DNA of 37,389 nucleotides from an uncultured Prevotellaceae bacterium (GCA_947166655.1 CAMVFC010000020.1:1-37389); one strand, 5' to 3'. Numbered from the stretch's first letter, positions 7,434 through 15,754 are shown. The notes: generated from the sequence alone by a model not told the origin. Numbers and translations: made by a program.

Positions 7434-8614
7434 GTCTCGTCTGGAAACTTCTACGTCAGCACGTCAGTCCTGCCCAGTTGGCAGGATTCTTCTTTGCGAA
7501 TCTGCTGGGGATGCTGATCGTTCTGCTCAGTATGCAGTTCTATGAGGATGTGATGCCTGCGTTTAACGGCGAGGACGGTGTGATGAAAAACACCTATCTC
7601 ATCCTATCTAAGCGTATTGCCACTGCCTCGACGCTTAGCGGCGAGGCACAGACTTTCTCTGAGTCCGACATCCGCGAGCTGGAGGCGCAGAGCTTCACGC
7701 GCCGGGTGGGGACCTTCACCCCTTCCCAGTTCCAGGTCTACGGTTCGCTGTCGCTCGGAGGCGTCGGCATGGGCTCCGACATGTTTTTTGAAAGTGTCCC
7801 CGATGCTTTTGTCGACGTCCGTTGGCCCTCGTCGCTTGCCGCTTCGTCAGAGGAAGTCCCTCTCATCTTGCCCCGTTCCTATCTTGCTCTCTATAATTTC
7901 GGCTTCGCCCAGACGAAGAACCTCCCGAAGCTCTCCGAGGGGCTCATCTCGATGATGTCCATGGACTTCCGTCTGACGGGAGAGGGTGGGGCGGAGCGTC
8001 GGCTGAAAGGTCGCATCGTGGGCTTCTCCACTCGTCTGAACACCATTCTTGTGCCCGAGTCCTTCATGCAACGGATGAACGCCGAACTGGCACCGCGTGC
8101 CGTCAGCGCTCCTACACGTCTCATCGTGGAGGTGGGCAATCCGGCCGACGACGCCATCGCCACCTTCGTCCAGCAGAAAGGTTACGAACTGGAAGACAAC
8201 AGTCTCGAAGCCGGTCGTGCCACCTATTTTCTGAAGGTGGTGGCAGGCGTCGTGATGGCCATCGGCCTGCTCATCAGTGCCCTGTCGTTCTACGTCCTCA
8301 TGCTTTCGGTCTATCTATTGGTGCAGAAGAACGCCGACAAACTGCAGAACCTGTTGCTGATAGGCTACTCCCACGCACAGGTTTCTTTGCCTTATCAGCT
8401 GCTCACCGTGGGGCTGAACGCCCTCGTCCTCCTGCTCTCTGTGGGTCTGCTGTTCTGGTTGCGAGGCTACTATCTGGAACGTCTGTGGGCAATGTTTCCC
8501 ACCCTCAGTGAGGGTCGCGTCTGGCCGGCACTTCTCTTGGGCGGCGCACTCTTCCTCCTCGTCTCCCTCTTCAACGTCCTTGCCATCAGAAGAAAAATTA
8601 CGAACTTGAATTAA
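7430..8614 (+). CDS. MacB/FtsX-like ABC permease
   Basis: This 394-residue protein has the four-helix plan of MacB/FtsX-type permeases: one N-terminal helix (residues about 15-37), a large periplasmic domain, then three C-terminal helices (about 270-300, 320-350 and 365-385). The last part, VVMAIGLLISALSFYVLMLSVYLLVQKNADKLQNLLLIGYS, holds the coupling-helix region that contacts the ATPase. The periplasmic domain is shorter than in classical MacB. It is translated from an ATGA overlap with the ATPase gene and together they form one transporter, plausibly for lipoprotein or envelope stress functions. No outer-membrane or adaptor partner is encoded next to it. Confidence 0.85.
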   Translation: MSLVWKLLRQHVSPAQLAGFFFANLLGMLIVLLSMQFYEDVMPAFNGEDGVMKNTYLILSKRIATASTLSGEAQTFSESDIRELEAQSFTRRVGTFTPSQFQVYGSLSLGGVGMGSDMFFESVPDAFVDVRWPSSLAASSEEVPLILPRSYLALYNFGFAQTKNLPKLSEGLISMMSMDFRLTGEGGAERRLKGRIVGFSTRLNTILVPESFMQRMNAELAPRAVSAPTRLIVEVGNPADDAIATFVQQKGYELEDNSLEAGRATYFLKVVAGVVMAIGLLISALSFYVLMLSVYLLVQKNADKLQNLLLIGYSHAQVSLPYQLLTVGLNALVLLLSVGLLFWLRGYYLERLWAMFPTLSEGRVWPALLLGGALFLLVSLFNVLAIRRKITNLN

Positions 8615-8671
8615 ACTTTTCATGTTTCGAACGTTCTCCCGTACAATAGATTAAAACAGATAAACGGATTC

Positions 8672-8706
8672 GTCATTCGTCATTTGTCATTTGTCATTCG
8701 TCATTT
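8672..8706 (+). repeat. Five tandem GTCATTY heptamers
   Basis: GTCATTC, GTCATTT, GTCATTT, GTCATTC and GTCATTT start at 8672, 8679, 8686, 8693 and 8700 with an exact 7-bp period. They end four bases before the ATG of the kinase/RapZ gene and so occupy the ribosome-binding region. Confidence 0.8.
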
Positions 8707-8709
8707 TTT

Positions 8710-10242
8710 ATGCAGCAGCTCACCTCTCTCTATACTTCCTTCACGGGCCATTCCCCCAAGTTCGTGGAGCCTCTGACCGGTTCTGGCAGCAATCGCCAGT
8801 ACGTCCGCTTCACGGATGCCAGCGGTCATGGCCTGATTGGTGTGGTCGGCACCTCGTTCGACGAGAACCAAGCCTTTGTCTATCTGGCCCGTCATTTTGC
8901 TTCGAAGGGGCTGGCCGTGCCGCGTGTCGTTGCGGTGAGCGACGATGGCATGCGCTATCTGCAAGATGACCTCGGTTCGCGCTCCCTCTTCGATGCCCTC
9001 CGTGCAGGGCGCGAGGCAGGTGGCCGCTACAGCGAGGAGGAACGTCAACTCCTGCGCCGCACCATCGCCGAACTGCCACGCCTGCAGGTGCTTGGCGGCG
9101 AGGGTCTTGACTTCTCCCGCTGCTATCCGCAACCAGCGATGGACGAGACAAACGTGATGTTCGACCTCAACTACTTCAAATACTGCTATCTTAAGGCTGT
9201 GGGTATCGACTTCCACGAGCTGCGTCTCGAGGAGGACTTCCGTGCGCTGGCCAGGGACCTCCTCGCCGGCGAGGCGAACCGTTCCACCTTCCTCTATCGA
9301 GACTTTCAGGCCCGCAACGTGATGCTCGATGGTGAGGGCCACCCTTATTTCATCGACTTCCAGGGCGGCCGCCGGGGTCCCCTGCAGTACGACCTGGCCA
9401 GCTTCCTCTGGCAGGCGTCGGCCCGTTATCCCCAGTCGTTGCGCGAAGAACTGATAGAGGTCTATCTGGACAGCCTCGAACAGCTCATTCTCCACGGGGG
9501 AGTGGCAGGAGACCTTTGCCCTTCGCTTGAAAGAACGTCGCGGACGGTCTTCCGTACACGCCTGCGTCGCTTCGTCCTTTTCCGCCTGCTGCAGGTACTT
9601 GGCGCCTATGGCTTCCGCGGCTATTTCGAGCGCAAGCAGCACTTCCTCGAGAGCATACCACCCGCTCTGCACAACGTCCGCGCCCTGCTTGCCGAGGACG
9701 ACAGCTGCCCCTATCCCGAACTCAGGAAGGCCTTGGAGAGATTGGCCATGAAAGAGGTGCAACTGGAAGAGAGCAACGACCGCCCGGCACCGTCCTCCCC
9801 CCTCCTGGACCCTTCGTCCCAGCCCGCCAAAGCCCTTCGCGTCCGCGTCTTCTCATTCTCCTACAAGAGAGGAATCCCCGAGGACACCAGCGGCAATGGC
9901 GGAGGCTATGTCTTCGACTGCCGCTCTACGCACAATCCCGGTCGGTACGAGCCTTATAAGCAGCTGACCGGACTGGACGCACCCGTCGTCAAGTTCCTCG
10001 AGGACGACGGCGAGATCCTCACCTTTTTGGAATCCGTGTACCGCCTGGCCGACGCCCACGTGGAGCGCTACCTGCAGCGCGGCTTCACCGACCTGATGTT
10101 CTCCTTTGGCTGCACGGGCGGACAGCACCGCAGCGTCTACTGTGCGCAGCATCTGGCAGAGCACCTTCACCGCAAGTATGGCATCGCCGTCGACCTGACT
10201 CACCGCGAGCAGGGCATCTCGACGAAATTTCCCCGGCGATGA
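8710..10242 (+). CDS. Sugar-kinase-like phosphotransferase fused to RapZ C-terminal domain
   Basis: This 510-residue protein joins two domains. Residues about 1-345 are an aminoglycoside-phosphotransferase-fold kinase of the AmgK/anomeric amino-sugar kinase type, with catalytic loop YRDFQARN (Asp198, Asn203) and metal site FIDFQ (Asp216). Residues about 376-505 match the C-terminal domain of E. coli RapZ: FSFSYKRGIPED, YVFDCRSTHNP, TGLDAPV and GCTGGQHRSVY (467-476). In E. coli that domain binds small RNAs and senses glucosamine-6-phosphate; the P-loop NTPase half of RapZ is absent here. A proline-rich linker joins the halves. A role in MurNAc/GlcNAc recycling tied to amino-sugar sensing is plausible but inferred. 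No uridylyltransferase (MurU-like) partner lies next to it. Confidence 0.88.
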   Translation: MQQLTSLYTSFTGHSPKFVEPLTGSGSNRQYVRFTDASGHGLIGVVGTSFDENQAFVYLARHFASKGLAVPRVVAVSDDGMRYLQDDLGSRSLFDALRAGREAGGRYSEEERQLLRRTIAELPRLQVLGGEGLDFSRCYPQPAMDETNVMFDLNYFKYCYLKAVGIDFHELRLEEDFRALARDLLAGEANRSTFLYRDFQARNVMLDGEGHPYFIDFQGGRRGPLQYDLASFLWQASARYPQSLREELIEVYLDSLEQLILHGGVAGDLCPSLERTSRTVFRTRLRRFVLFRLLQVLGAYGFRGYFERKQHFLESIPPALHNVRALLAEDDSCPYPELRKALERLAMKEVQLEESNDRPAPSSPLLDPSSQPAKALRVRVFSFSYKRGIPEDTSGNGGGYVFDCRSTHNPGRYEPYKQLTGLDAPVVKFLEDDGEILTFLESVYRLADAHVERYLQRGFTDLMFSFGCTGGQHRSVYCAQHLAEHLHRKYGIAVDLTHREQGISTKFPRR

Positions 10243-10258
10243 TTTTCAGACGAAAAGA

Positions 10259-10290
10259 TTTGGCGACGACAACGAAAAAGACTACCTTTG
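10259..10290 (+). promoter_or_regulatory. Consensus Bacteroidetes promoter abutting the CotH start codon
   Basis: TTTG (10259-10262) and TACCTTTG (10283-10290) are separated by exactly 20 bases, a full match to the TTTG-N19-21-TAnnTTTG consensus. The -7 box ends four bases before the ATG at 10295, so the transcript should have almost no leader. Confidence 0.8.
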
Positions 10291-10294
10291 CGCC

Positions 10295-12397
10295 ATGAAA
10301 CAGCGTTTACTCTCCCTCCTCGTCGCGCTCACCATCCTTCTCGCCGCTGCCTCGGCGCAGGGCGATGGTGTGCACACACGGCTGACCCGTCTGCCGCACC
10401 TCTACGTCGAGACCTTCGATGGCCGCGACATCACCAGCAAGACCAACTACGTCTATGCCCGCATGTGGTACGTCTTCGAGAACGACAGCGTGGCTTTCTA
10501 CGACTCCCTCGAAATCCGCGGACGCGGCAACTCCACCTGGGGCCTGGCCAAGAAACCCTACAGACTGAAGTTCCACAACAAAGAAAAGCTGCTGGGCAAG
10601 GGGTACGCCAACACGAAGAAATGGACGCTGCTGGCTAACCATGCCGACAAGACCCTGCTGCGCAACGCCCTCACCAGTCTGATGGGCGAGCGTGCCGGCC
10701 TGAAGTTCAATCCCGCTGCCAAGTTCGTCGACCTCACCCTCAACGGCAACGATGTCGGCAACTATCAGCTCTCCGACCAGATTGACGTCAGGCCACATCG
10801 CGTCAACGTGGCCGAGCAGGACCTTCCCCTCACCGATGCCAGCGACATCACTGGAGGCTATCTCCTCGAGGCCGATGGTTTCAAGGATTTCAAAAGCTAC
10901 GAGTACTGGAGCAGTGAGACGCAGTCCGTGCTGCCCCCCGACGGTTTCTATACGCCCCGGCAGTCTGTGCCCGTGCGCATTCATTATCCCGATGCCGAGG
11001 ACATCGACGCCCGGCAGTCGGCCTACATCCGCGACTTCGTAGGCTCCTTCGAGCAGCGACTCTATGCCGACGACTATGCCGACCCGCTCTCCGGCTACCG
11101 TCCCCTGGTGGACTCCACCTCGCTCGTCAACTGGTACCTCTGCACCGAGATGAGTGGCAATATCGACGGCTTCTTCAGTGCCTACTTCTACAAGCAGCGT
11201 GCCGACGACCACCTTTTCTGGGGCCCCCTCTGGGACTACGACATCGCCTACAACAACGACAACCGCACCGACCGCAACGGCACCAACGACACACGTCGAC
11301 AACTGATGAAAGACTACGGCTACGGCGCCCTCAAGTTCTGGATGCAGCGGATGTGGAACGACCCCTGGTTCGCGCGCCTCGTCAACCGACGCTACGCCGA
11401 GCTCATCGACGGCGGACTCGAAGCCTATCTGAACCAGAAGCTGGACAGCCTGGTCCTGCTCATCGACGCCTCGCAGCAGCTCAACTACCGCCGCTGGGGC
11501 ATTAACCAGCGCACATTGCGCGAGCGAGTGCTCTATTCCTCCTACGACCAGTACGTCAGCGACCTGCGCTCCTACATGACAGCGCATTTCTCCTATTTGC
11601 AGACAGCCTTTGCCGCCTATCTGCCTGAACCTGAGCCCGAACCCGAACCTGAGCCTGAGCTGAAGACGCCCGACTTCCAGGCCGACACCCTCACCTACTA
11701 TGCCATTTCCAACGCAGGGGCAGCCACCTGCATTGACCTGTCGGGAGGCGACCTCATCTGCTGCAATGCCCGTGACGAGGAGAGCCAGACGCAATTGTGG
11801 CGCATCTATCCCCTCGCCAACGGTTATCTTTACGTGGAGAACAGCGCCACCGGGCGGGCCCTTTGCGACCCCACTGAAGGTCAGCCCACCGCCACCACCC
11901 TTGTCGGCACGCAGCTGCAGACGGCTCAGGGTGACTCCCTGGACGAGCGTCAGCAGTGGGACTTCGTCCGACAGGGCACCGACCGCTACAACCTTATTAA
12001 CCGCTTCAGCCAACACGCCGCCAACCTCAGCGGCGGCAATAGTGCCAACGGGACGGCCGTGCTCAGCTACACCAGCGACGGGCGCAACTCCGCCTCCACG
12101 AACCGTCAGTGGCTCGTGACGCCCGTGGCGCCCGTCCTTGAGCCCGTAGGCATCGGGAACCGTCGCCTGCCGGACTACGCACTGGCTTTCGATCCCGCAT
12201 CGGGGCGACTTCATTTTGGCGCTGACGACCTCGCCGCGCTCACCTTCCCCGTTCGTCTCTACGATGCCCGCGGACATCTCGTCACCACCTTCCGCGCCTG
12301 CGACGGCACCTCGCTTGCACGCCTCTCCCGTGGACTCTACATCGTCACATGGCTGGAGAGCAACCGACGACGCACCGTCAAACTGATGAAAGAGTGA
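10295..12397 (+). CDS. Secreted CotH-kinase-family protein with lectin-like and T9SS C-terminal domains
   Basis: This 700-residue protein begins with a Sec signal peptide (MKQRLLSLLVALTILLAAASAQ). Residues about 30-430 are a CotH domain, an atypical protein-kinase fold named after the Bacillus spore-coat kinase: SLEIRGRGNSTWGLAKKPYRLKF, LLANHADKTLLRNALTSLMGE, GNYQLSDQIDVRPHRV, GGYLLEADGF and the metal-site segment FWGPLWDYDIAYNND. A pure Glu-Pro linker (about 444-457) leads to a ricin-type beta-trefoil-like region (QLWRIYPLANGYLYVEN...), then a T9SS-like tail (LYDARGHLVTTF...SRGLYIVTW). It is probably displayed on the cell surface or secreted. Its phosphorylation target, if any, is unknown. 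It has its own consensus promoter and converges with the GH53 enzyme gene. Confidence 0.87.
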   Translation: MKQRLLSLLVALTILLAAASAQGDGVHTRLTRLPHLYVETFDGRDITSKTNYVYARMWYVFENDSVAFYDSLEIRGRGNSTWGLAKKPYRLKFHNKEKLLGKGYANTKKWTLLANHADKTLLRNALTSLMGERAGLKFNPAAKFVDLTLNGNDVGNYQLSDQIDVRPHRVNVAEQDLPLTDASDITGGYLLEADGFKDFKSYEYWSSETQSVLPPDGFYTPRQSVPVRIHYPDAEDIDARQSAYIRDFVGSFEQRLYADDYADPLSGYRPLVDSTSLVNWYLCTEMSGNIDGFFSAYFYKQRADDHLFWGPLWDYDIAYNNDNRTDRNGTNDTRRQLMKDYGYGALKFWMQRMWNDPWFARLVNRRYAELIDGGLEAYLNQKLDSLVLLIDASQQLNYRRWGINQRTLRERVLYSSYDQYVSDLRSYMTAHFSYLQTAFAAYLPEPEPEPEPEPELKTPDFQADTLTYYAISNAGAATCIDLSGGDLICCNARDEESQTQLWRIYPLANGYLYVENSATGRALCDPTEGQPTATTLVGTQLQTAQGDSLDERQQWDFVRQGTDRYNLINRFSQHAANLSGGNSANGTAVLSYTSDGRNSASTNRQWLVTPVAPVLEPVGIGNRRLPDYALAFDPASGRLHFGADDLAALTFPVRLYDARGHLVTTFRACDGTSLARLSRGLYIVTWLESNRRRTVKLMKE

Positions 12398-12402
12398 GAA
12401 AA

Positions 12403-12554
12403 GTTCCGGCTGGACTCTCCCCCCGAACGAGTCCAGCCGGAACACTCAGTTCCGTCTTTGGGCGAACTTGCCTCGATAGGACTCAATGTCGGCCCCGAAC
12501 GAGTCCGGAACTGAGTGTTCCGGCTGGACTCGTTCGGGGGGAGAGTCCGGAACT
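12403..12554. repeat. Nested palindromic repeat acting as likely bidirectional terminator
   Basis: A perfect 43-bp inverted repeat (12412-12454 and 12506-12548) encloses a 51-nt loop. Each arm also folds by itself: the left arm has a 14-bp stem (12403-12416 with 12430-12443), and the right arm makes the same hairpin with a 4-nt bulge. The core CCCCGAACGAGTCC or its complement occurs three times. The right end runs into GGAACTTTTTT, a terminator-like T-tract. It lies between two convergent genes. Related sequences at 20661-20697 and 33132-33159 show that it is a dispersed family. Confidence 0.85.
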
Positions 12555-12557
12555 TTT

Positions 12558-15203
12558 TTACTTTTCATTTTTCACTTTAATCGTCCACCCTTCGTAGCCG
12601 GAGAGGTCACCGCGCAGGAAGAGAGTCTCGTGCTCGCTCTTCCCTTTCAGTTGCCAGTCCAGCCATGCACATACCATGCGGGCGTTGGCGCCGCCGTGTG
12701 GCTGTGCATAGGTTCCGCCGTGGCCGCTCTGCGTGTTGTCCGCCAGCACAACAAGCACTCCTTTGATGGCATCGTAGTCCGCCTGTGCGTTCTTCCAGGC
12801 GACATCCGTCGTGCCGCCCACTAAGTACAGAATCGGCGCATGAAGGTTCTTCAGTGATGCCGCGCTGGCACCCGCCATCTCCATGGCTCCCATGCCTGCG
12901 TTCAGAATAAGATACGTCTTCAGACGTGCATCCGCGGCGTTAGCCAGCACCTGCGCACCGCCGCAGGAGTGTCCGGCAGCTGCGATGCGTTCCGTGTCGA
13001 CCTTATTATAATATGGCGAGGCCGGATCCGACGCTTGCTTGCAGATCCAGTCCATCGCCTGTGCCATCATCGTTGCTGGCGTATGGCGTTCTTTCTCGTG
13101 TTGAGGGAACATCTGCAGCGCACCGATGGCCACGACCACATAACCGTGCGAGGCCACCTCGGTGAGCATATTCTCGTAGCCTATGCTTGTGTCCATGCAG
13201 CCGCCGTTGGCGAAGACGAGCACGGGCAATTTGCCCTTCTCGCGCCCCATGGCATGGCTCATGTTTACAGGATGATAGACCACGAAGTCGGGCAGCGAAC
13301 GTTCGCGCACGGCCACCGCCTTGTAGGGTCCGCTGCCGCCGAAGTCAGCCACTTTCATCTGCTCGATGCTGATGTCGGTATCATCGTGCTGCAAGTGGCG
13401 AGCGAAAAACGCATCCAAGGCCGGACGGGTGAACTCCAGTTGTTGGTCGAAAGCTACGCCATGCTGCCCGTGCACCTTCACGTAGTCCACCTGTGCGCCA
13501 GCCCTCTGCATCTTCGTCACCCAATCCTCCGTCAGTTGAGCCTTCACGATGGGGTCCTCACCGCCTTGCATCACCAGTATGGGTGTCTCCGTGGCGGCGA
13601 TATATCCGATGGGCCACCACTCGGGATGCTGTGCCCATGGAATATTCGGGTTGCCGATCTCTGTCGGAGGAGCACCGCCCGCGCTGCAGGCCACACTGCA
13701 CGAAAAGTCGCGCCACGGGTCGCCGGCATCGTCGAAAGCGGTGCTCTTTGCTGCCACGCCTGCCATCAGCGAGAGATGGCCGCCGGCCGAGTGGCCGAAG
13801 GTGCCGATGCGTTTGGGGTCGATGCCCAGCGTCTCGGCATGAGCTTTCATCCAGCGGATGGCGCAGCGCACGTCCTCGATGCAGGCGGGCATCGGCGCTT
13901 CCTGCACTAGACGGTAGTTCATATTGGCCACCACATAGCCTTTCATAGCGTAGTCGACCATCAGCGTGCGGTACACCGCGTCGTTCTTCGAGCCAGCACT
14001 CCAGCCACCGCCGTGGATGATGAGGATGGCGGGGCGGTTTCTCCTGGGGCCGAAGAGGGGCTGTGCGATATCCAGGACGGTGGAGACGGAGGGGCTCACC
14101 TCCGTGCGGGCCTGCGGGGAGAGAGGCTTCCTATAGTTGATGTTTTCGGTGATGGTGATTTGCCACTGTGCCGTTTCCACGAAACCTTCCATGATGGCGG
14201 TGGGGGCAGCCTTGCTGTTGAACGCTCCGAGCTTGTAGCCTCCGGGGAGGCACTGCGGTTCCCAGTAGAAGACACCGCGGCAGCGGCCATTGGTGGCCGT
14301 GCGCGCTTCGCGGATGATGCGTGCCAGCTGGCGGCGCCCCGCTTCCATCTTCTCGGGATGCTGCTCGTCGACCTCGAAGCCCGTCTCTACGATCATGACG
14401 TCGCAGCCGTACTTCTCGCTGCAGTGGCGGATGTTGGCCATGCAGTCGGTGATGATGTCGTCCGCCTTCAGTTCGGGATGCCCCTCCATGGCCCAGTAGG
14501 GATAGAGCGACATGCCGATCATGTCCCACTTGCCGCCGTACTTGCGTACGATGTCGAGGTTCCAGTCGTAGAGGCTCTGCTTGTGTCCGCGGTCCAGGTG
14601 GACGATGACGATGGTCTGCGGGAAGACCTCCTTCGCGGCGTCGTAGCCGGCACGGATGAAGCCCGCATATTGTTTAGGGTTCTTCTCGATGTGCCCCACG
14701 GGCCATAGCAGGCCGTTGGCCGTCTCGTTGCCCACCTGCACCCATCGCGGAGCGATGCCGTTCGCCTTCAGCAGCGAGAGCACGTCTATCGTGTGTGCGC
14801 GCACGTCCTTCAGCATCTGCTTGTACGAGTGTCCTTTCCAGGCCGCGGGAATCGGTTGCTTGGCGGGGTCGGCCCACGAGTCGGCATAGTGGAAGTCCAC
14901 CATCAGGTCCATTCCCAGCGCCTTGACTCGTCTGGCCATCGCCAGCAGCGCGTTCTTGTCGCATTCGCCGCCTCGCGGATTCACCCACACGCGCATCCGG
15001 ATGGCTGACATCTGGTAGTCCGTCTTCAACAACTCCAGGCATTCGCGCTCGTTGCCGTCGCGGTCGTGGAACACCACGCCACGCCGCTCCTGTCCAGCGA
15101 GGAAGCCCACGTCGGCGCCTTTTACGAAGTCATCGGTAGCCGGTTGAGCCGTCGATGTCAGTGACAATAGCAGTAGCAATAGGGAAAACAAAGACTTTTT
15201 CAT
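12558..15203 (-). CDS. Trifunctional secreted enzyme: GH53 galactanase plus two alpha/beta-hydrolase esterases
   Basis: This 881-residue protein starts with a signal peptide (MKKSLFSLLLLLLSLTSTAQ). Residues about 25-350 are a GH53 endo-beta-1,4-galactanase barrel: FVKGADVGFL, AIRMRVWVNP, DFHYADSWADP, acid/base Glu160 in QVGNE and nucleophile Glu273 in IVETGFEV. Residues about 375-605 are an esterase/lipase domain: oxyanion HGGG (397-400), Ser472 in GHSAGG, Asp550 and a C-terminal His near 578-581. Residues about 615-860 are a second hydrolase resembling PET-hydrolase-like lipases: Ser746 in GHSCGG, Asp800 and His828. GH53 enzymes normally end near residue 400. It would cut pectic galactan and remove ester groups in one polypeptide; the ester substrates are inferred. 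It has its own promoter at 15238-15267. Confidence 0.88.
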   Translation of the reverse strand: MKKSLFSLLLLLLSLTSTAQPATDDFVKGADVGFLAGQERRGVVFHDRDGNERECLELLKTDYQMSAIRMRVWVNPRGGECDKNALLAMARRVKALGMDLMVDFHYADSWADPAKQPIPAAWKGHSYKQMLKDVRAHTIDVLSLLKANGIAPRWVQVGNETANGLLWPVGHIEKNPKQYAGFIRAGYDAAKEVFPQTIVIVHLDRGHKQSLYDWNLDIVRKYGGKWDMIGMSLYPYWAMEGHPELKADDIITDCMANIRHCSEKYGCDVMIVETGFEVDEQHPEKMEAGRRQLARIIREARTATNGRCRGVFYWEPQCLPGGYKLGAFNSKAAPTAIMEGFVETAQWQITITENINYRKPLSPQARTEVSPSVSTVLDIAQPLFGPRRNRPAILIIHGGGWSAGSKNDAVYRTLMVDYAMKGYVVANMNYRLVQEAPMPACIEDVRCAIRWMKAHAETLGIDPKRIGTFGHSAGGHLSLMAGVAAKSTAFDDAGDPWRDFSCSVACSAGGAPPTEIGNPNIPWAQHPEWWPIGYIAATETPILVMQGGEDPIVKAQLTEDWVTKMQRAGAQVDYVKVHGQHGVAFDQQLEFTRPALDAFFARHLQHDDTDISIEQMKVADFGGSGPYKAVAVRERSLPDFVVYHPVNMSHAMGREKGKLPVLVFANGGCMDTSIGYENMLTEVASHGYVVVAIGALQMFPQHEKERHTPATMMAQAMDWICKQASDPASPYYNKVDTERIAAAGHSCGGAQVLANAADARLKTYLILNAGMGAMEMAGASAASLKNLHAPILYLVGGTTDVAWKNAQADYDAIKGVLVVLADNTQSGHGGTYAQPHGGANARMVCAWLDWQLKGKSEHETLFLRGDLSGYEGWTIKVKNEK

Positions 15204-15237
15204 CGCTCGTATAAGTTTTAGGGGTTTGTTACGCGTG

Positions 15238-15267
15238 CAAAGATACTTAAAAAATCATTATCGCAAA
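15238..15267 (-). promoter_or_regulatory. Promoter of the GH53-esterase gene
   Basis: On the minus strand TATCTTTG (15245-15238) is preceded by TTTG (15267-15264) with an 18-base spacer. The leader would be about 28 nt. Confidence 0.7.
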
Positions 15268-15364
15268 GAATTTCTTCTTTTTTCTTTGTGTAAGACTGCG
15301 CTTGGGCGCAATAAGAGTGAAAAGTGAAGGTGTAGAAGGTCGGGACTGCAGGCGGGGGAGTTTG

Positions 15365-15424
15365 TTCCATCACGATGGAACGATGGTTCCATCACGATGG
15401 AATGATGGTTCCATCACGATGGAA
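15365..15424. repeat. Three palindromes TTCCATCACGATGGAA with exact 22-bp period
   Basis: The 16-bp palindrome TTCCATC-AC-GATGGAA occurs at 15365-15380, 15387-15402 and 15409-15424, each start 22 bp apart (two helical turns). The linkers are CGATGG and TGATGG, and the outer flanks TTTG and CAAA make the entire array symmetrical. This suits cooperative binding by a dimeric regulator, or a cruciform; neither is shown. Confidence 0.85.
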
Positions 15425-15438
15425 CAAACTAAAGTGTT

Positions 15439-15564
15439 GGGCGTGGCGAGCAAAAATGAAGGGCGTGGCGAGTCAATGTGTTGGGTGAGGCGGGCAAATA
15501 GGGGGGGCGTGCAAGGCATCGGGATACGACGTGGAGGGCGTGAGGGAAGAGGGTGGCGGGCGTG
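15439..15564. repeat. G-rich segment with five GGGCGTG motifs
   Basis: GGGCGTG starts at 15439, 15461, 15505, 15536 and 15558, that is, at steps of 22, 44, 31 and 22 bases. The first pair sits in the longer repeat GGGCGTGGCGAG. The segment is strongly G-biased on the plus strand and continues the 22-bp rhythm of the neighbouring palindromes. Confidence 0.6.
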
Positions 15565-15710
15565 AGCCTTGGACAGACAGGTGAATGATTACCGCCCGCT
15601 AAAAATCTGCGAGAGGGAAAAATTTAGCGGACAGCAGTGAAAATGAATGAAACCTCTGCAGTAAACGGGCGACTCCTGACGAGAAAGAAGTAGACTCCTG
15701 AATGAAAAGA

Positions 15711-15754
15711 CTTGTATCACTGATGATACAGATGCGCATCATCAGTGATACAAG
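15711..15754. repeat. 17-bp perfect inverted repeat
   Basis: CTTGTATCACTGATGAT (15711-15727) and its exact complement (15738-15754) flank a 10-nt loop. The left arm contains the smaller palindrome TGTATCA-CTGA-TGATACA, and GATGCGCATC at 15731-15740 is self-complementary, so alternative hairpins are possible. Confidence 0.75.

Noticed and set aside
10307..12445. 712-codon open frame antisense to the CotH gene
   Set aside because: Its composition (Val/Glu/Gly-rich, no motif, no signal) is that of a mirror frame of a GC-rich gene, while the plus-strand frame has clear domains and a promoter.
15365..15424. Three evenly spaced repeats considered as a CRISPR array
   Set aside because: Units are only 16 bp with identical-type 6-bp linkers; there are no spacers and no cas genes.
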